Assembly: GCF_000282355.1 (NCBI RefSeq)
Contig: NZ_AKJL01000179.1
Location: 1 to 57,047 of the forward strand
Direction: 5' to 3'
Length of the DNA stretch: 57,047 nt
DNA from: Pseudomonas sp. GM49
GTDB taxonomy: Bacteria > Pseudomonadota > Gammaproteobacteria > Pseudomonadales > Pseudomonadaceae
The position numbers and the translations under genes were made by a program. The notes under the pieces are model-generated. The model was not told where the DNA came from. It saw nothing but the letters and a program-made list of their open reading frames with translations, and searched no databases. Within the stretch, counting starts at the first letter, position 1, and every line of letters begins with the position of its first letter. Below are positions 43,501 through 50,671 of this stretch, one piece after another.

Positions 43501-43632
43501 GTCCTGAGCCTGGTTTTCGTTCCGGTGGTGTTCACCTATATGGACGATTTGCGCAGGTATCTCGCCCAAAAACTGACGCGATTGACCTCGGTCACCGAGC
43601 GGGATCGAAAGGAGGGGGATTCATTGGTGTGA
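40522..43632 (+). CDS. RND-family efflux permease (HAE-1/MdtB-like)
   Basis: A 1036-residue, 12-helix proton-driven exporter of the usual length. Helix 1 opens with WAIRRPIPTLVLFFLL, TM4 carries the proton-relay Asp pair in VIGILVDDAIVEIENIE, and TM10 has the Lys region in GIVTKNSILLVEFANEKRR. The set with adaptor and outer-membrane factor is complete. Substrates cannot be read from sequence. The last 12 nt overlap the 3' end of the convergent merR-like gene. Confidence 0.93.
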   Translation: MSFQISSWAIRRPIPTLVLFFLLAVVGTSAFLRLPINANPRVDFPVVTVAVTLPGAASSELENAVTRRVENAIAGLAGIRHMSSTLSDGTSLTTVEFQLGVDPDRATNDVREVVTEARTELPQSVLEPRVSRVDVEGGAILYYAVDSTERNTIELSWFVDETVSRALLATPGVQRVQRMGGVNREIRIELKPDRLAALGISAEQVNTQLVQSNVDVPGGRIILYGREQAIRTLGSAASVEELAARPIALSGGRWATLADLATVRDASSESRELARLNDREVVGFAVYRAKGSSDTVVAKGVEDTIAGLQRSYGDLKIQQFASSVDYTRSSYTMSMMTLLEGAGLTVIVVFFFLRNWRATLVASIALPLSILPTFAAMALLGYTLNSITLLALTLVIGILVDDAIVEIENIERHLDMGKRPFRAAIDACDAIGFAVVAITATIVAVFLPVSFIGGYIGQYFTQFGITVSVAVLASMLVARLATPLLAAYLMQPKPGVGSGGHGTHAQPGKLMGRYLSVLEWSLRHRRTALGVGAAFLISSLLLIPLLPTGFLPVSDLSLTQVNVALTPGTPLAQTDEKLREVGNRIARRKEVSAVFTLAGGQDAAGANDVTKGMLLVRLKSPSDRELDQKGFEQSLQQDLNQFDDIRFTFQGGSDGRDVSIILLSADPAQLSETANELQRQMRGVAGIANVQVTEPLARPELLIQPRLHEAALAGISASSIGNVMRIATLGEVDASSARFNLTDRQIPIRVALDERSRGDLDILRNLSIPTDDGNSVPLHAVATLGFADGPARIERFDRLRRVSVDADLSSGATLGDALDSINTLPVLQAFPDGVRRVEYGDAEYMNEMFDKFGVAMGFGILMVYAVLVLLFKDFLQPITILVALPLSIGGAIAGLLLYGAALDLPAMIGILMLMGIVTKNSILLVEFANEKRREGVSRRDALLRSGAERARPIIMTTIAMAAGMVPAVLSSGADSGFRAPMAVAVIGGLITSTVLSLVFVPVVFTYMDDLRRYLAQKLTRLTSVTERDRKEGDSLV

Positions 43633-44067
43633 TGATGGACGAACGGCAGAAGGACCTGCTGTCGAACGCTTGCCCCGCTTAAAGGCCCCAGCCGCCGCGA
43701 TTTTGAGTAACCGGCGAAAATTCGGGCATTCAGCGTGGCTAGGGGCAGGGCATGCAGCCGCATGCCGCAATCCCCGACTCATTGCCTGCAGTTGCTTGAC
43801 TGTCGCATCAATCTCATCGGCCTTGGCCAGAAGCACGTCTCTATCAACAACGGCCTGACCACTCGGGGAAAGCATGGCATGTATCTCGTCCAGCGAGAGA
43901 CCTCCAGCCTGTCCGAGTGCGATAACAGCCAACTGCTCAACTACAGCCGACGCAAACTGGCGGCGAGCCCCGCGCGGGCTGACTGACGCGATCAACCCTT
44001 TTTTTTCGTAGAAACGCAATGTGTGGGCAGGAATTCCCGTGCGTTTGACGACCTCAGTGATATCCAT
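43621..44067 (-). CDS. MerR-family regulator
   Basis: A 148-residue regulator. Residues 1-70 are the winged helix (TGIPAHTLRFYEKKGLIASV), and a Cys-containing C-terminal region (CPAPSHAECP) follows the dimer helix. It is divergent from the DUF2938/acetyltransferase pair and presumably activates it through the 19-bp-spaced promoter at 44078-44108. The last 12 nt overlap the RND permease gene on the opposite strand. Confidence 0.85.
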   Translation of the reverse strand: MDITEVVKRTGIPAHTLRFYEKKGLIASVSPRGARRQFASAVVEQLAVIALGQAGGLSLDEIHAMLSPSGQAVVDRDVLLAKADEIDATVKQLQAMSRGLRHAAACPAPSHAECPNFRRLLKIAAAGAFKRGKRSTAGPSAVRPSSHQ

Positions 44068-44077
44068 TTTCAGCCCA

Positions 44078-44108
44078 TTGACTTGAAGTTGACTTCAACT
44101 TCTATCAT
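44078..44108 (+). promoter_or_regulatory. MerR-type operator/promoter with 19-bp spacer
   Basis: TTGACT (44078-44083), 19 bp, TATCAT (44103-44108). The perfect dyad TTGAAGT-TG-ACTTCAA (44083-44098) sits in the spacer. This is the hallmark of a MerR-activated promoter. It points at the DUF2938 gene. Confidence 0.8.
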
Positions 44109-44148
44109 GCATTGGCAAGATTAATTGGTCCATGAAAAAGAGGTAGCT

Positions 44149-44631
44149 ATGGCATCGCTGGAAGTGGTTGCACACGTTTTTCTGTTGGGGGTTGGCGCTA
44201 CCGTCGTCATGGATTTGTGGATGTTCCTCATGAAGTTTTTTGGCGTCCCAACGCTGAATTTCGCCTTCGTCGGGCGCTGGGTAGGTCATGTGTGCCAAGG
44301 CAAATTCGCTCATGCCAGCATTGGAAAAACGACACCTGTCCGAGGTGAAGTGGCTCTGGGTTGGGTGGCGCACTACGCCACGGGCATTGCTTTCGCGGTG
44401 TTACTGGCATGCATTGAAGGTGTTGCCTGGCTGCAGGAACCAACCTTCCTGCCAGCAATCGCTTTGGGAGTCGCAACAGTGGCAGTCCCGCTCTTTGTTA
44501 TACAGCCCGCCATGGGGGCAGGATTTGCATCCTCGAAGACGCCGACGCCAGCCACGAACTGCATGCGCAGTTTAATTAACCATGCCGTCTTTGGAGTTGG
44601 CCTCTACCTGTCTGCTGTGGTGATTGCCTGA
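44149..44631 (+). CDS. DUF2938 membrane protein
   Basis: A 160-residue protein with four transmembrane helices (about 5-25, 62-85, 95-115 and 138-158) and the DUF2938 segment FVGRWVGHVCQGKFAHASIG. The family is often found next to MerR regulators, with no known biochemical role. It starts at the ATG at 44149 with AAGAGG upstream. It overlaps the acetyltransferase frame by 8 nt, so the two are probably co-expressed. Confidence 0.82.
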   Translation: MASLEVVAHVFLLGVGATVVMDLWMFLMKFFGVPTLNFAFVGRWVGHVCQGKFAHASIGKTTPVRGEVALGWVAHYATGIAFAVLLACIEGVAWLQEPTFLPAIALGVATVAVPLFVIQPAMGAGFASSKTPTPATNCMRSLINHAVFGVGLYLSAVVIA

Positions 44632-45103
44632 GCGTCGAAGTGAATGGAGGGCGCTGGTACCAGCATCGAATGCATTTAGATCTTCCCGGCCCGGCGAGGG
44701 TGAGCGTGCAGTCGAAATTTGGCGAGGCGCGGTTGACGCTACGCATGACTTTCTGTCGCTGCAGGATCGCCTTGCCATCGACGAGATCGTGTGCGGCTTT
44801 CTGCCCCAAGCACCGCTCTGGTTTGCCGTGGATGCTAATGATTACCCGCTGGCTTTCATGTTCATCGACAACGGACACATGGAGGCACTGTTCGTCGATC
44901 CAGCTTGTCGCGGAACAGGTGTTGGCTCCGCGCTCGTGCGCCACGGCCTTGCACTTCATCCAAAAATGACAACCGACGTCAATGAACAGAGCGGTCAAGC
45001 AGTTGGCTTCTATGAAAAAATCGGATTCAGGCGCACAGGCCGTTTGCCACTCGACGGGCAAGGAAGGCCTTATCCGCTCATCCACTTGGAATGTATGAAC
45101 TAA
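44624..45103 (+). CDS. GNAT acetyltransferase (YjaB-like)
   Basis: A 159-codon frame encoding a YjaB-type acetyltransferase. Matching segments are IWRGAVDATHDFLS, FLPQAPLWFAVD, the acetyl-CoA loop DPACRGTGVGSALV and TTDVNEQSGQAVGFYEKIGF. The family N-terminus (usually M..IRRSR) reads FRSSRPGEGER here with no ATG or GTG in front. The only plausible start is the TTG at 44624, overlapping the upstream stop, which implies translational coupling to the DUF2938 gene. The first 18 residues are not family-like. Confidence 0.8.
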   Translation: MPERRSEWRALVPASNAFRSSRPGEGERAVEIWRGAVDATHDFLSLQDRLAIDEIVCGFLPQAPLWFAVDANDYPLAFMFIDNGHMEALFVDPACRGTGVGSALVRHGLALHPKMTTDVNEQSGQAVGFYEKIGFRRTGRLPLDGQGRPYPLIHLECMN

Positions 45104-45166
45104 TTGATCGGCCGCTAAGTTCTGATCACGGGTGACTCACAACGAACTCTGCTTTCTCGCTTCATG

Positions 45167-45198
45167 CGCCGCAACGCGCTTTCGCTTGCGGCGTTTTT
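45167..45198 (+). terminator. Intrinsic terminator
   Basis: CGCCGCAA (45167-45174) pairs with TTGCGGCG (45186-45193) across an 11-base loop, followed at once by TTTTT (45194-45198). It ends the DUF2938/acetyltransferase transcript. Confidence 0.88.
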
Positions 45199-45231
45199 AT
45201 TACCAACGTTTCGTAAGCGCCAGGGCATTCG

Positions 45232-46725
45232 TTAAACCTGGCGAACCTCCCCAGCTTTCGAGTGAAATCGGATCACACGCAGGGCAGTAAAAACGGCAAA
45301 GATGGGCGCGAGCGCGAACACTCCAAACAACCAGCCCGCGGCGCTCGCCATGCCGGCAATACCTCCGGGATCAGTGAGGCCGGCAAGGTTTGCCACCATT
45401 CCCGCGAGAGCAGCGCCAAGCGCGGTGGCGAATAACTGTACGGTCGTAATAGACGCAGCGGCCAGGTCCTGTTCGCCAGCCGGCGCGACCTGAAATACAC
45501 GGGTCAGCAGATGCGGCCAAGCCAGCCCTACGCCCAATCCAATTGCGACGAGCGCAAGGCAGATCGGCGTGACCATCAGCCAGCTGCCTGCACTTTCGGT
45601 TCGAATCAAAATGGCAAGCGCTACCATGCCGGCCAATCCAAGGACCGGGCCGGCGAGGATCGAGCGCCTGATGCCTTTGCCGCTCGCTCCAGAACTTGCA
45701 ATTGACCCTAGCGTCCATCCAGCAGCCATGAGCGCTGCGAGATAGCCGGCGAAGAGCGGGGATTGATGGTGGAGGACTTGGAGGAAAAGCGGCACGAAAA
45801 TCTCGCCACTGGTAACGGCGACTGCAAGCAGCGACATAGTTGCATACAGCGCTCCCAGTGCCGATGTGATTCTGAATGCCCCTGCTGGTAGCAGCCTATG
45901 GCGGGCGCGGCTTTCCGTCGCTATCAGCAGGGCCGTCAGGATGGCGGCGGCGGCAAGGCCCAAGATGTTCCAGAAGAAGATTGGCGAGACGCTACCAGCG
46001 GAAACGGCGAGAACTGCCGATGTCAGAAAAACGAGCTGGGTGAGTGGAAGCGGCGAGCGTTCCGATTTTTCAGCGTTGCGTTTGGGCAATACGACCGCAG
46101 CCAGCAGGGCGAACAATGCTGCGACGGGGATTAGGGACCAAAAAGCCGCTCGCCATACACCGAGTTCAGCGAAGATGCCGCCGACCGCAGGACCGATCAG
46201 CGTTGCCACCCCCCACATGCCGGAGACCAACGCCATCGCACGCGGCCACAAGGCTTCATTGAAAACCAGCCGTATCATGGCGTAGGAGAGGGCGAATAGA
46301 AAACCGCCGCCCAGCCCCTGAATAAGGCGGCCGGCCAGCATTGCGGGCATTGACGGGGCAAACGCACATATGAGGGAGCCGCTCGCAAACACCACCGTGG
46401 CGATGATGTATGCGCCGCGCGGCCCAGCGCCGATCAGCAACCTCGCTGATAGTGCCGAACCGAGGATGGAGGCCGCGACGAACAGCGTGGTGTTCCAGGC
46501 GTAATAGTCGATGCCACTGATGTCCCTGACTACTGACGGTAGAATCGTGGTCGCAATGTAGACGTTGATCGCATGGAGGACGACGCCCCCTGCCAGCGCT
46601 AGCGAGCGCATGCCATTCGAACCGGACAGCAGGGCGGTCCAGCCTGCATTTGAAGGATGGCCATCCAGAGGCGCCCCCACCTCTGGCACGGATTGTTGAT
46701 CAGATGAGGCGTGATGCATGTTCAT
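45232..46725 (-). CDS. MFS transporter, SoxR-controlled
   Basis: A 497-residue multidrug-type major facilitator with 12-14 helices. ARLLIGAGPRGAY is the motif-A loop and GPAVGGIFAELGVWR is motif C of drug antiporters. It is divergent from soxR, and its promoter has the stretched spacer with the SoxR box inside. In Pseudomonas the SoxR regulon consists of exporters and oxidoreductases answering redox-active compounds such as phenazines, so an export role for such compounds is likely. Confidence 0.88.
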   Translation of the reverse strand: MNMHHASSDQQSVPEVGAPLDGHPSNAGWTALLSGSNGMRSLALAGGVVLHAINVYIATTILPSVVRDISGIDYYAWNTTLFVAASILGSALSARLLIGAGPRGAYIIATVVFASGSLICAFAPSMPAMLAGRLIQGLGGGFLFALSYAMIRLVFNEALWPRAMALVSGMWGVATLIGPAVGGIFAELGVWRAAFWSLIPVAALFALLAAVVLPKRNAEKSERSPLPLTQLVFLTSAVLAVSAGSVSPIFFWNILGLAAAAILTALLIATESRARHRLLPAGAFRITSALGALYATMSLLAVAVTSGEIFVPLFLQVLHHQSPLFAGYLAALMAAGWTLGSIASSGASGKGIRRSILAGPVLGLAGMVALAILIRTESAGSWLMVTPICLALVAIGLGVGLAWPHLLTRVFQVAPAGEQDLAAASITTVQLFATALGAALAGMVANLAGLTDPGGIAGMASAAGWLFGVFALAPIFAVFTALRVIRFHSKAGEVRQV

Positions 46726-46791
46726 GTCGGCTCCATTTCAAGATTACACACGCGGCTGCGAATGAGGCTTGCGAAGGCAAACCGACATCCC

Positions 46792-46822
46792 TTATAAAAC
46801 CTCATGTAAAGATGAGGTCAAG
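46792..46822 (-). promoter_or_regulatory. SoxR box and SoxR-activated promoter
   Basis: On the minus strand TTGACC (46817-46822) and TATAAG (46792-46797) are 19 bp apart. The spacer contains CCTCAT-GTAAAG-ATGAGG (46801-46818), which keeps the CCTCA-N8-TGAGG shape of the SoxR operator. The promoter serves the MFS gene; SoxR would activate it when its 2Fe-2S cluster is oxidised. Confidence 0.88.
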
Positions 46823-46837
46823 AGGCGTTTGGAATCC

Positions 46838-47302
46838 ATGATCGATGTGCACTTGCCACTTTCGGTAGGAGAGCTGGCCCGCCGATGCGGCGTCACTGTC
46901 GCGACAGTCCACTTTTATGAGGCGAAAGGCCTCATTCAAGGTCAAAGGAGTGCGGGCAATCAGCGTCGCTACACCCGGGAGGTACTTCGCAGGATTGCCG
47001 TCATCAAGGTCGCACAGCGCGCAGGTATTCCTTTGGCGACCATCAAGGCCGCGCTGGACGAACTCCCATCCGGGCGTCCGTTAACGGCGAAAGACTGGAC
47101 ACACCTCTCCACAGTCTGGAGGGATATGCTGAGTGAACGGATTAGCAGTCTTACTCGGCTTCGCGATCAGCTCGACGGGTGTATCGGCTGCGGGTGTCTT
47201 TCCATGGACGAATGCCCGCTGCGCAATCCAGGTGATCATTTGAGCAAACTCGGGACCGGTGCCGTTTTGATCGAGGAAGGCATTACGGCGACAGGTGTGT
47301 GA
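46838..47302 (+). CDS. soxR: Redox-sensing transcriptional activator SoxR
   Basis: A 154-residue MerR-family activator. The winged helix is at about 8-75 ([20 protein letters not shown]), and the 2Fe-2S cluster ligands are Cys115, Cys118, Cys120 and Cys126 in [17 protein letters not shown], all present. It senses redox-cycling agents by cluster oxidation. It is divergent from the MFS gene and shares the operator at 46801-46818. I chose the ATG at 46838; the longer frame to 46769 runs across the operator. Confidence 0.95.
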   Translation: MIDVHLPLSVGELARRCGVTVATVHFYEAKGLIQGQRSAGNQRRYTREVLRRIAVIKVAQRAGIPLATIKAALDELPSGRPLTAKDWTHLSTVWRDMLSERISSLTRLRDQLDGCIGCGCLSMDECPLRNPGDHLSKLGTGAVLIEEGITATGV

Positions 47303-47318
47303 CGCAAGAAAGCGGGGC

Positions 47319-49106
47319 TCAAGGCCCCGACTTTACAAGCGCAGCATAAACACCATTGAGGTTCGTCAATTCGGTATGCGTTCCCTTTTCAACGACGCGA
47401 CCACGCTGCAGAACAACGATTTGATCTGCATGGCGAATGGTGGAGAGGCGGTGTGCAATCGTGATTGTGGTTCGGCCTTTTGACAGGGCCGCAAGGGCAA
47501 CCTCCATGGCGCGTTCGGTCCGTGTATCCAACGCACTGGTCGCTTCATCAAGAAGAAGAACCGGAGGGTTGCGCAAAATCGTGCGTGCGAGCGCAAGACG
47601 CTGTTTTTCTCCTCCAGAAAACCTGTATCCCCGATCTCCAACCAGCGTGTCATACCCTTCGGGTAAGGCCGACAAACTGTCGTGGATTTGCGCAATCCTG
47701 GCGGCCGCGATCAGCTCTTCGTCGGTCGCGTCTGGCTTCGCAAAGCGCAGGTTCTCTGCCACAGAGGCGTAGAGAAGATAAGGTTCCTGCGTCACTACAC
47801 CAAGCAGACCGGTAACGGTTTCAAAACTGAGTGTACGGACATCCACGTTGTCATAACGGATTTCACCGGCATTGACATCGTACAGACGAGCCAGCAGATA
47901 ACCCAACGTGGTCTTACCTGACCCTGTGGCACCCACGATGGCGACACTGGACCCGGCAGGAATGTCGATTGATACATCCGACAGTGTAGGTTCCTGGCTG
48001 CCGGGATAAGAGAATCCAACATTCTCCAGCCGAACCGCGCCTTGCATTTGCAGCCGATCTAAAGTGACGGCATCAGGCTTTTCGGTGATCTCTACGGGCT
48101 TGTCGAGGTACTCGAAAACCCGGGTGAACAAGGCTCGGGTGGTGCGCAACTCTCTTCCGATCTCCAGCAACCCTTCCAGCGGCCAAAGTAATTGCTCCTG
48201 CAAGGCAATCATCGCCACCAGCGTTCCGATAGTGGCCGGAACGCCGGCGTTCATCAACAAGCCGCCCAGCAGAAGGGTGAGTGCCGGGAACATCGACAAC
48301 ATCAGCAAAATCAATTGCCACTGCCATTCTCCTGCGGTGTGAGAACGGACCTCCAGCCTTGCGACATCCTTGGACGTGCGTGTGAAACCTTGGGTCAAAT
48401 GCGCACCACGCCCCATGGTACGGGCCAGGATGACACCAGAAATCGAAAGAGACTCTTGGACCGCTGCGGACATATCGCCAAGGCGAACCTGCTGTTCGTG
48501 CGTAATGGCTTCCCGCATCTTGCCGACGCGGTCACTCAGGATGATAGAAACAGGCACCGCAATCATCGAAAACAGGGCGAGGCGCCAGTCGAGTAGAAAC
48601 ATGGCGATGGTTGTCATCACCACGATGCTGAAATTGCGCGCCAACTCGTTGGCCGTATTGGTGACGAGCGTTTGCAGGCCCCCGATGTCGCTGGCTATGC
48701 GTGATTGGATTTCCCCAGAACGTGTCGCTGAAAAGAAGGAGAGCGAGAGCGATTGCAGGTGCGAATACAACCTTACGCGCAGGTCATGCATGATCGATTG
48801 GCCGATCTTCGTAGACATGACAATCTGGAGTGTATTGAGCCCGGCAGTGAGGGCGGCAACGCCAATCAGTCCTCCCGCGAGATAGGCAAGAAGGCTCATA
48901 TCTGCATTAGGTAATGCCTCGTCAATAATCTCCCTCAGCAGGAAAGGGGAGGCCATTCCGACGGCCGAACATACCAGGATCAGGCAGATGACCCGTGCGA
49001 TTTGCAGTTTATAGGGCGTGAACAGCGCAATGATCCGCTTTGCCGAGACATGCCTGGCTGCAAGGTCATGGTAGGTAGTGCCTCTTGTTACTTCAGGTCC
49101 AGTCAT
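47319..49106 (-). CDS. ABC exporter half-transporter (MsbA/MDR-like)
   Basis: A 595-residue fused permease-ATPase that works as a dimer. About six membrane helices fill residues 25-310. The ATPase follows with Walker A GATGSGKTT, signature FSGGEKQRLALA, Walker B LLLDEATSALD and switch His in TIAHRLST. Substrate could be a drug or lipid. Its 3' end is 16 nt from the convergent soxR stop. A TetR-type operator lies about 160 bp upstream of its start. Confidence 0.92.
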   Translation of the reverse strand: MTGPEVTRGTTYHDLAARHVSAKRIIALFTPYKLQIARVICLILVCSAVGMASPFLLREIIDEALPNADMSLLAYLAGGLIGVAALTAGLNTLQIVMSTKIGQSIMHDLRVRLYSHLQSLSLSFFSATRSGEIQSRIASDIGGLQTLVTNTANELARNFSIVVMTTIAMFLLDWRLALFSMIAVPVSIILSDRVGKMREAITHEQQVRLGDMSAAVQESLSISGVILARTMGRGAHLTQGFTRTSKDVARLEVRSHTAGEWQWQLILLMLSMFPALTLLLGGLLMNAGVPATIGTLVAMIALQEQLLWPLEGLLEIGRELRTTRALFTRVFEYLDKPVEITEKPDAVTLDRLQMQGAVRLENVGFSYPGSQEPTLSDVSIDIPAGSSVAIVGATGSGKTTLGYLLARLYDVNAGEIRYDNVDVRTLSFETVTGLLGVVTQEPYLLYASVAENLRFAKPDATDEELIAAARIAQIHDSLSALPEGYDTLVGDRGYRFSGGEKQRLALARTILRNPPVLLLDEATSALDTRTERAMEVALAALSKGRTTITIAHRLSTIRHADQIVVLQRGRVVEKGTHTELTNLNGVYAALVKSGP

Positions 49107-49505
49107 TTTCTGTTCCAGCCCAATAGGCTCCGAATTGTTTGCCCACCGTCGGCAGGCGTTCCAAACACCGATATTCCAAGGCCGGTAACACCGGGATGCG
49201 CGTTACGCGTGGTCTACCGGATCCCGGTTTTTCTCATGGACGGGTGATTTGGCATTAGCGTATATTAGACTAAGTGTTCAGTCTAATAATCTTTGTGAAG
49301 CATTGCGAAGGATGACGAACGCAAATACCTGTCATGAGCCACGGCAGGTCGGGGGCAGGCTGACGTGAGGATGCTGTGACCTTCAGGGGCGCTGGAAGCC
49401 TAAAGTTTGCAATGTCGACCAGACAGGGCGAGTTTGCCTGGGATGCCGGCATTGCCACTGGGAATTCGTTCAGGACTTACCTGACAGTTAAGGGGGTTAC
49501 CGTTA
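49107..49505. other. 400-bp region with TetR operator between divergent genes
   Basis: It holds the operator at 49264-49287 and the presumed promoters of both flanking genes. AAGGGGG (about 49489-49495) is the likely ribosome site of the FAD gene. No repressor gene or remnant is recognisable here, although TetR operators usually sit next to their own gene. Confidence 0.5.
49264..49287. promoter_or_regulatory. TetR-type operator, copy B
   Basis: ATTAGACT (49264-49271) and AGTCTAAT (49280-49287) are perfect 8-bp arms across an 8-bp spacer. Nineteen of 24 bases match the site at 38548-38571 in front of the RND pump regulator. It is upstream of the ABC exporter and of the FAD oxidoreductase on the other strand. 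Confidence 0.7.
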
Positions 49506-50585
49506 ATGAACCAGAGCTACAGTTATGATCTTGTTATCGTGGGCGCCGGAATTCATGGTGCTTCCTTAGCCTATTACTCTGCCCAAGCAGGGCAACGAGT
49601 GATCCTCATTGAAGAATCCCGGCCAGCCAGCGGCGCAAGCGGCCACGCATTCGGATGGATTAATGCCAGTGCATTGACTGAACCCGTCCAGCATTTAGCG
49701 CAAAGGGTGATTGATGATTACAATCGCCTCCATACAGAGTTGCCGTCATTCCCTTTGCGTTGGTGTGGAGAACTTACCTATGGCGCCTGTCAAGAAAAGC
49801 AAGACCTCTGCGAAGTTGGTCTGAATCTTTCTCCCCTCCAACCCCTCACGATTTCGCAGGATGAAATAAGGGCGCTTGAACCAAATCTTGCTCATCCGCC
49901 CATTCGAGCTCGCTATATGGGTGCGGCGGGTGTCACCTCGCCGGTCGAAGCCATTGAATGCCTGATTCAGGCTGCTAAAGGTTTTGGCGCAAACATTATT
50001 TCCAATTGCGCAGCAAACGAACTACTCGTTGAGAATGGGCTGGTTGTAGGCGTCAGTACGCAGGCGGGAAATATTCATGGCAGTAAAACGGTACTGACTG
50101 CTGGCTTGGGAACGCTTGATCTTTTATCTCGCCAAGGCATGCATCTGCCCATTCGGTCATCCCCAGCGATTATTATTAAGTTTGATGTATCTAATGATCT
50201 TTTAAACGGCATTGTTTCAAGTTCTGAAATGGAAGCTCGTCAAGCAGGCGCTCGCACATTAATTGCAGCTGAAGACTATATAGACGATACGCAAGAAAAT
50301 GGACCCGTTGCCATCGGGCTCAGGGCCCTCAAAGCAATTCGTGCCGAATTGAACGGTGCGGAGTCAATAGAACTACGATCCGTGGCTGTAGGGTGGCGAC
50401 CGATACCCGACGATCGCCTTCCTATAGTGGGGCCTATGAGTCAGTACGGCGGGTTATATATCATGAGTGCACATCCAGGATTAACGCTGGCGCCCACGTT
50501 GGCGCGGCTCTTTAGCCAAGAGCTGATAACAAACATCGCTACGCCGTTGCTGAGTGACTTTCGGCCTTCGCGCTTTCAAGTGTGA
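49506..50585 (+). CDS. FAD-dependent oxidoreductase (DAO family), AT-richer than surroundings
   Basis: A 359-residue flavoenzyme with the dinucleotide motif DLVIVGAGIHGASLAYYSAQ at residues 8-27 and a C-terminal FAD segment (YGGLYIMSAHPGLTLAPTLA). It resembles glycine/sarcosine/D-amino acid oxidases but is distinct from the one at 35089. Codon use differs from the neighbours: TTA, ATA, AAT and AAA are frequent (for example around 50100-50300), suggesting recent transfer. Its substrate is unknown; a D-amino acid or N-methyl amine is possible. Confidence 0.82.
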   Translation: MNQSYSYDLVIVGAGIHGASLAYYSAQAGQRVILIEESRPASGASGHAFGWINASALTEPVQHLAQRVIDDYNRLHTELPSFPLRWCGELTYGACQEKQDLCEVGLNLSPLQPLTISQDEIRALEPNLAHPPIRARYMGAAGVTSPVEAIECLIQAAKGFGANIISNCAANELLVENGLVVGVSTQAGNIHGSKTVLTAGLGTLDLLSRQGMHLPIRSSPAIIIKFDVSNDLLNGIVSSSEMEARQAGARTLIAAEDYIDDTQENGPVAIGLRALKAIRAELNGAESIELRSVAVGWRPIPDDRLPIVGPMSQYGGLYIMSAHPGLTLAPTLARLFSQELITNIATPLLSDFRPSRFQV

Positions 50586-50671
50586 GCGCTACCCGCAAAA
50601 TCCGCTCAGGTCGCAAATCCAGTCGCCCGGTATCGTCAGCCTGCCGATTTCGATACCAGGCTTTCTCACGG
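50586..50671. other. Short convergent intergenic region
   Basis: Eighty-six bases between the FAD oxidoreductase and the ligase 3' ends. No clear hairpin with a U-run was seen. Confidence 0.35.
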
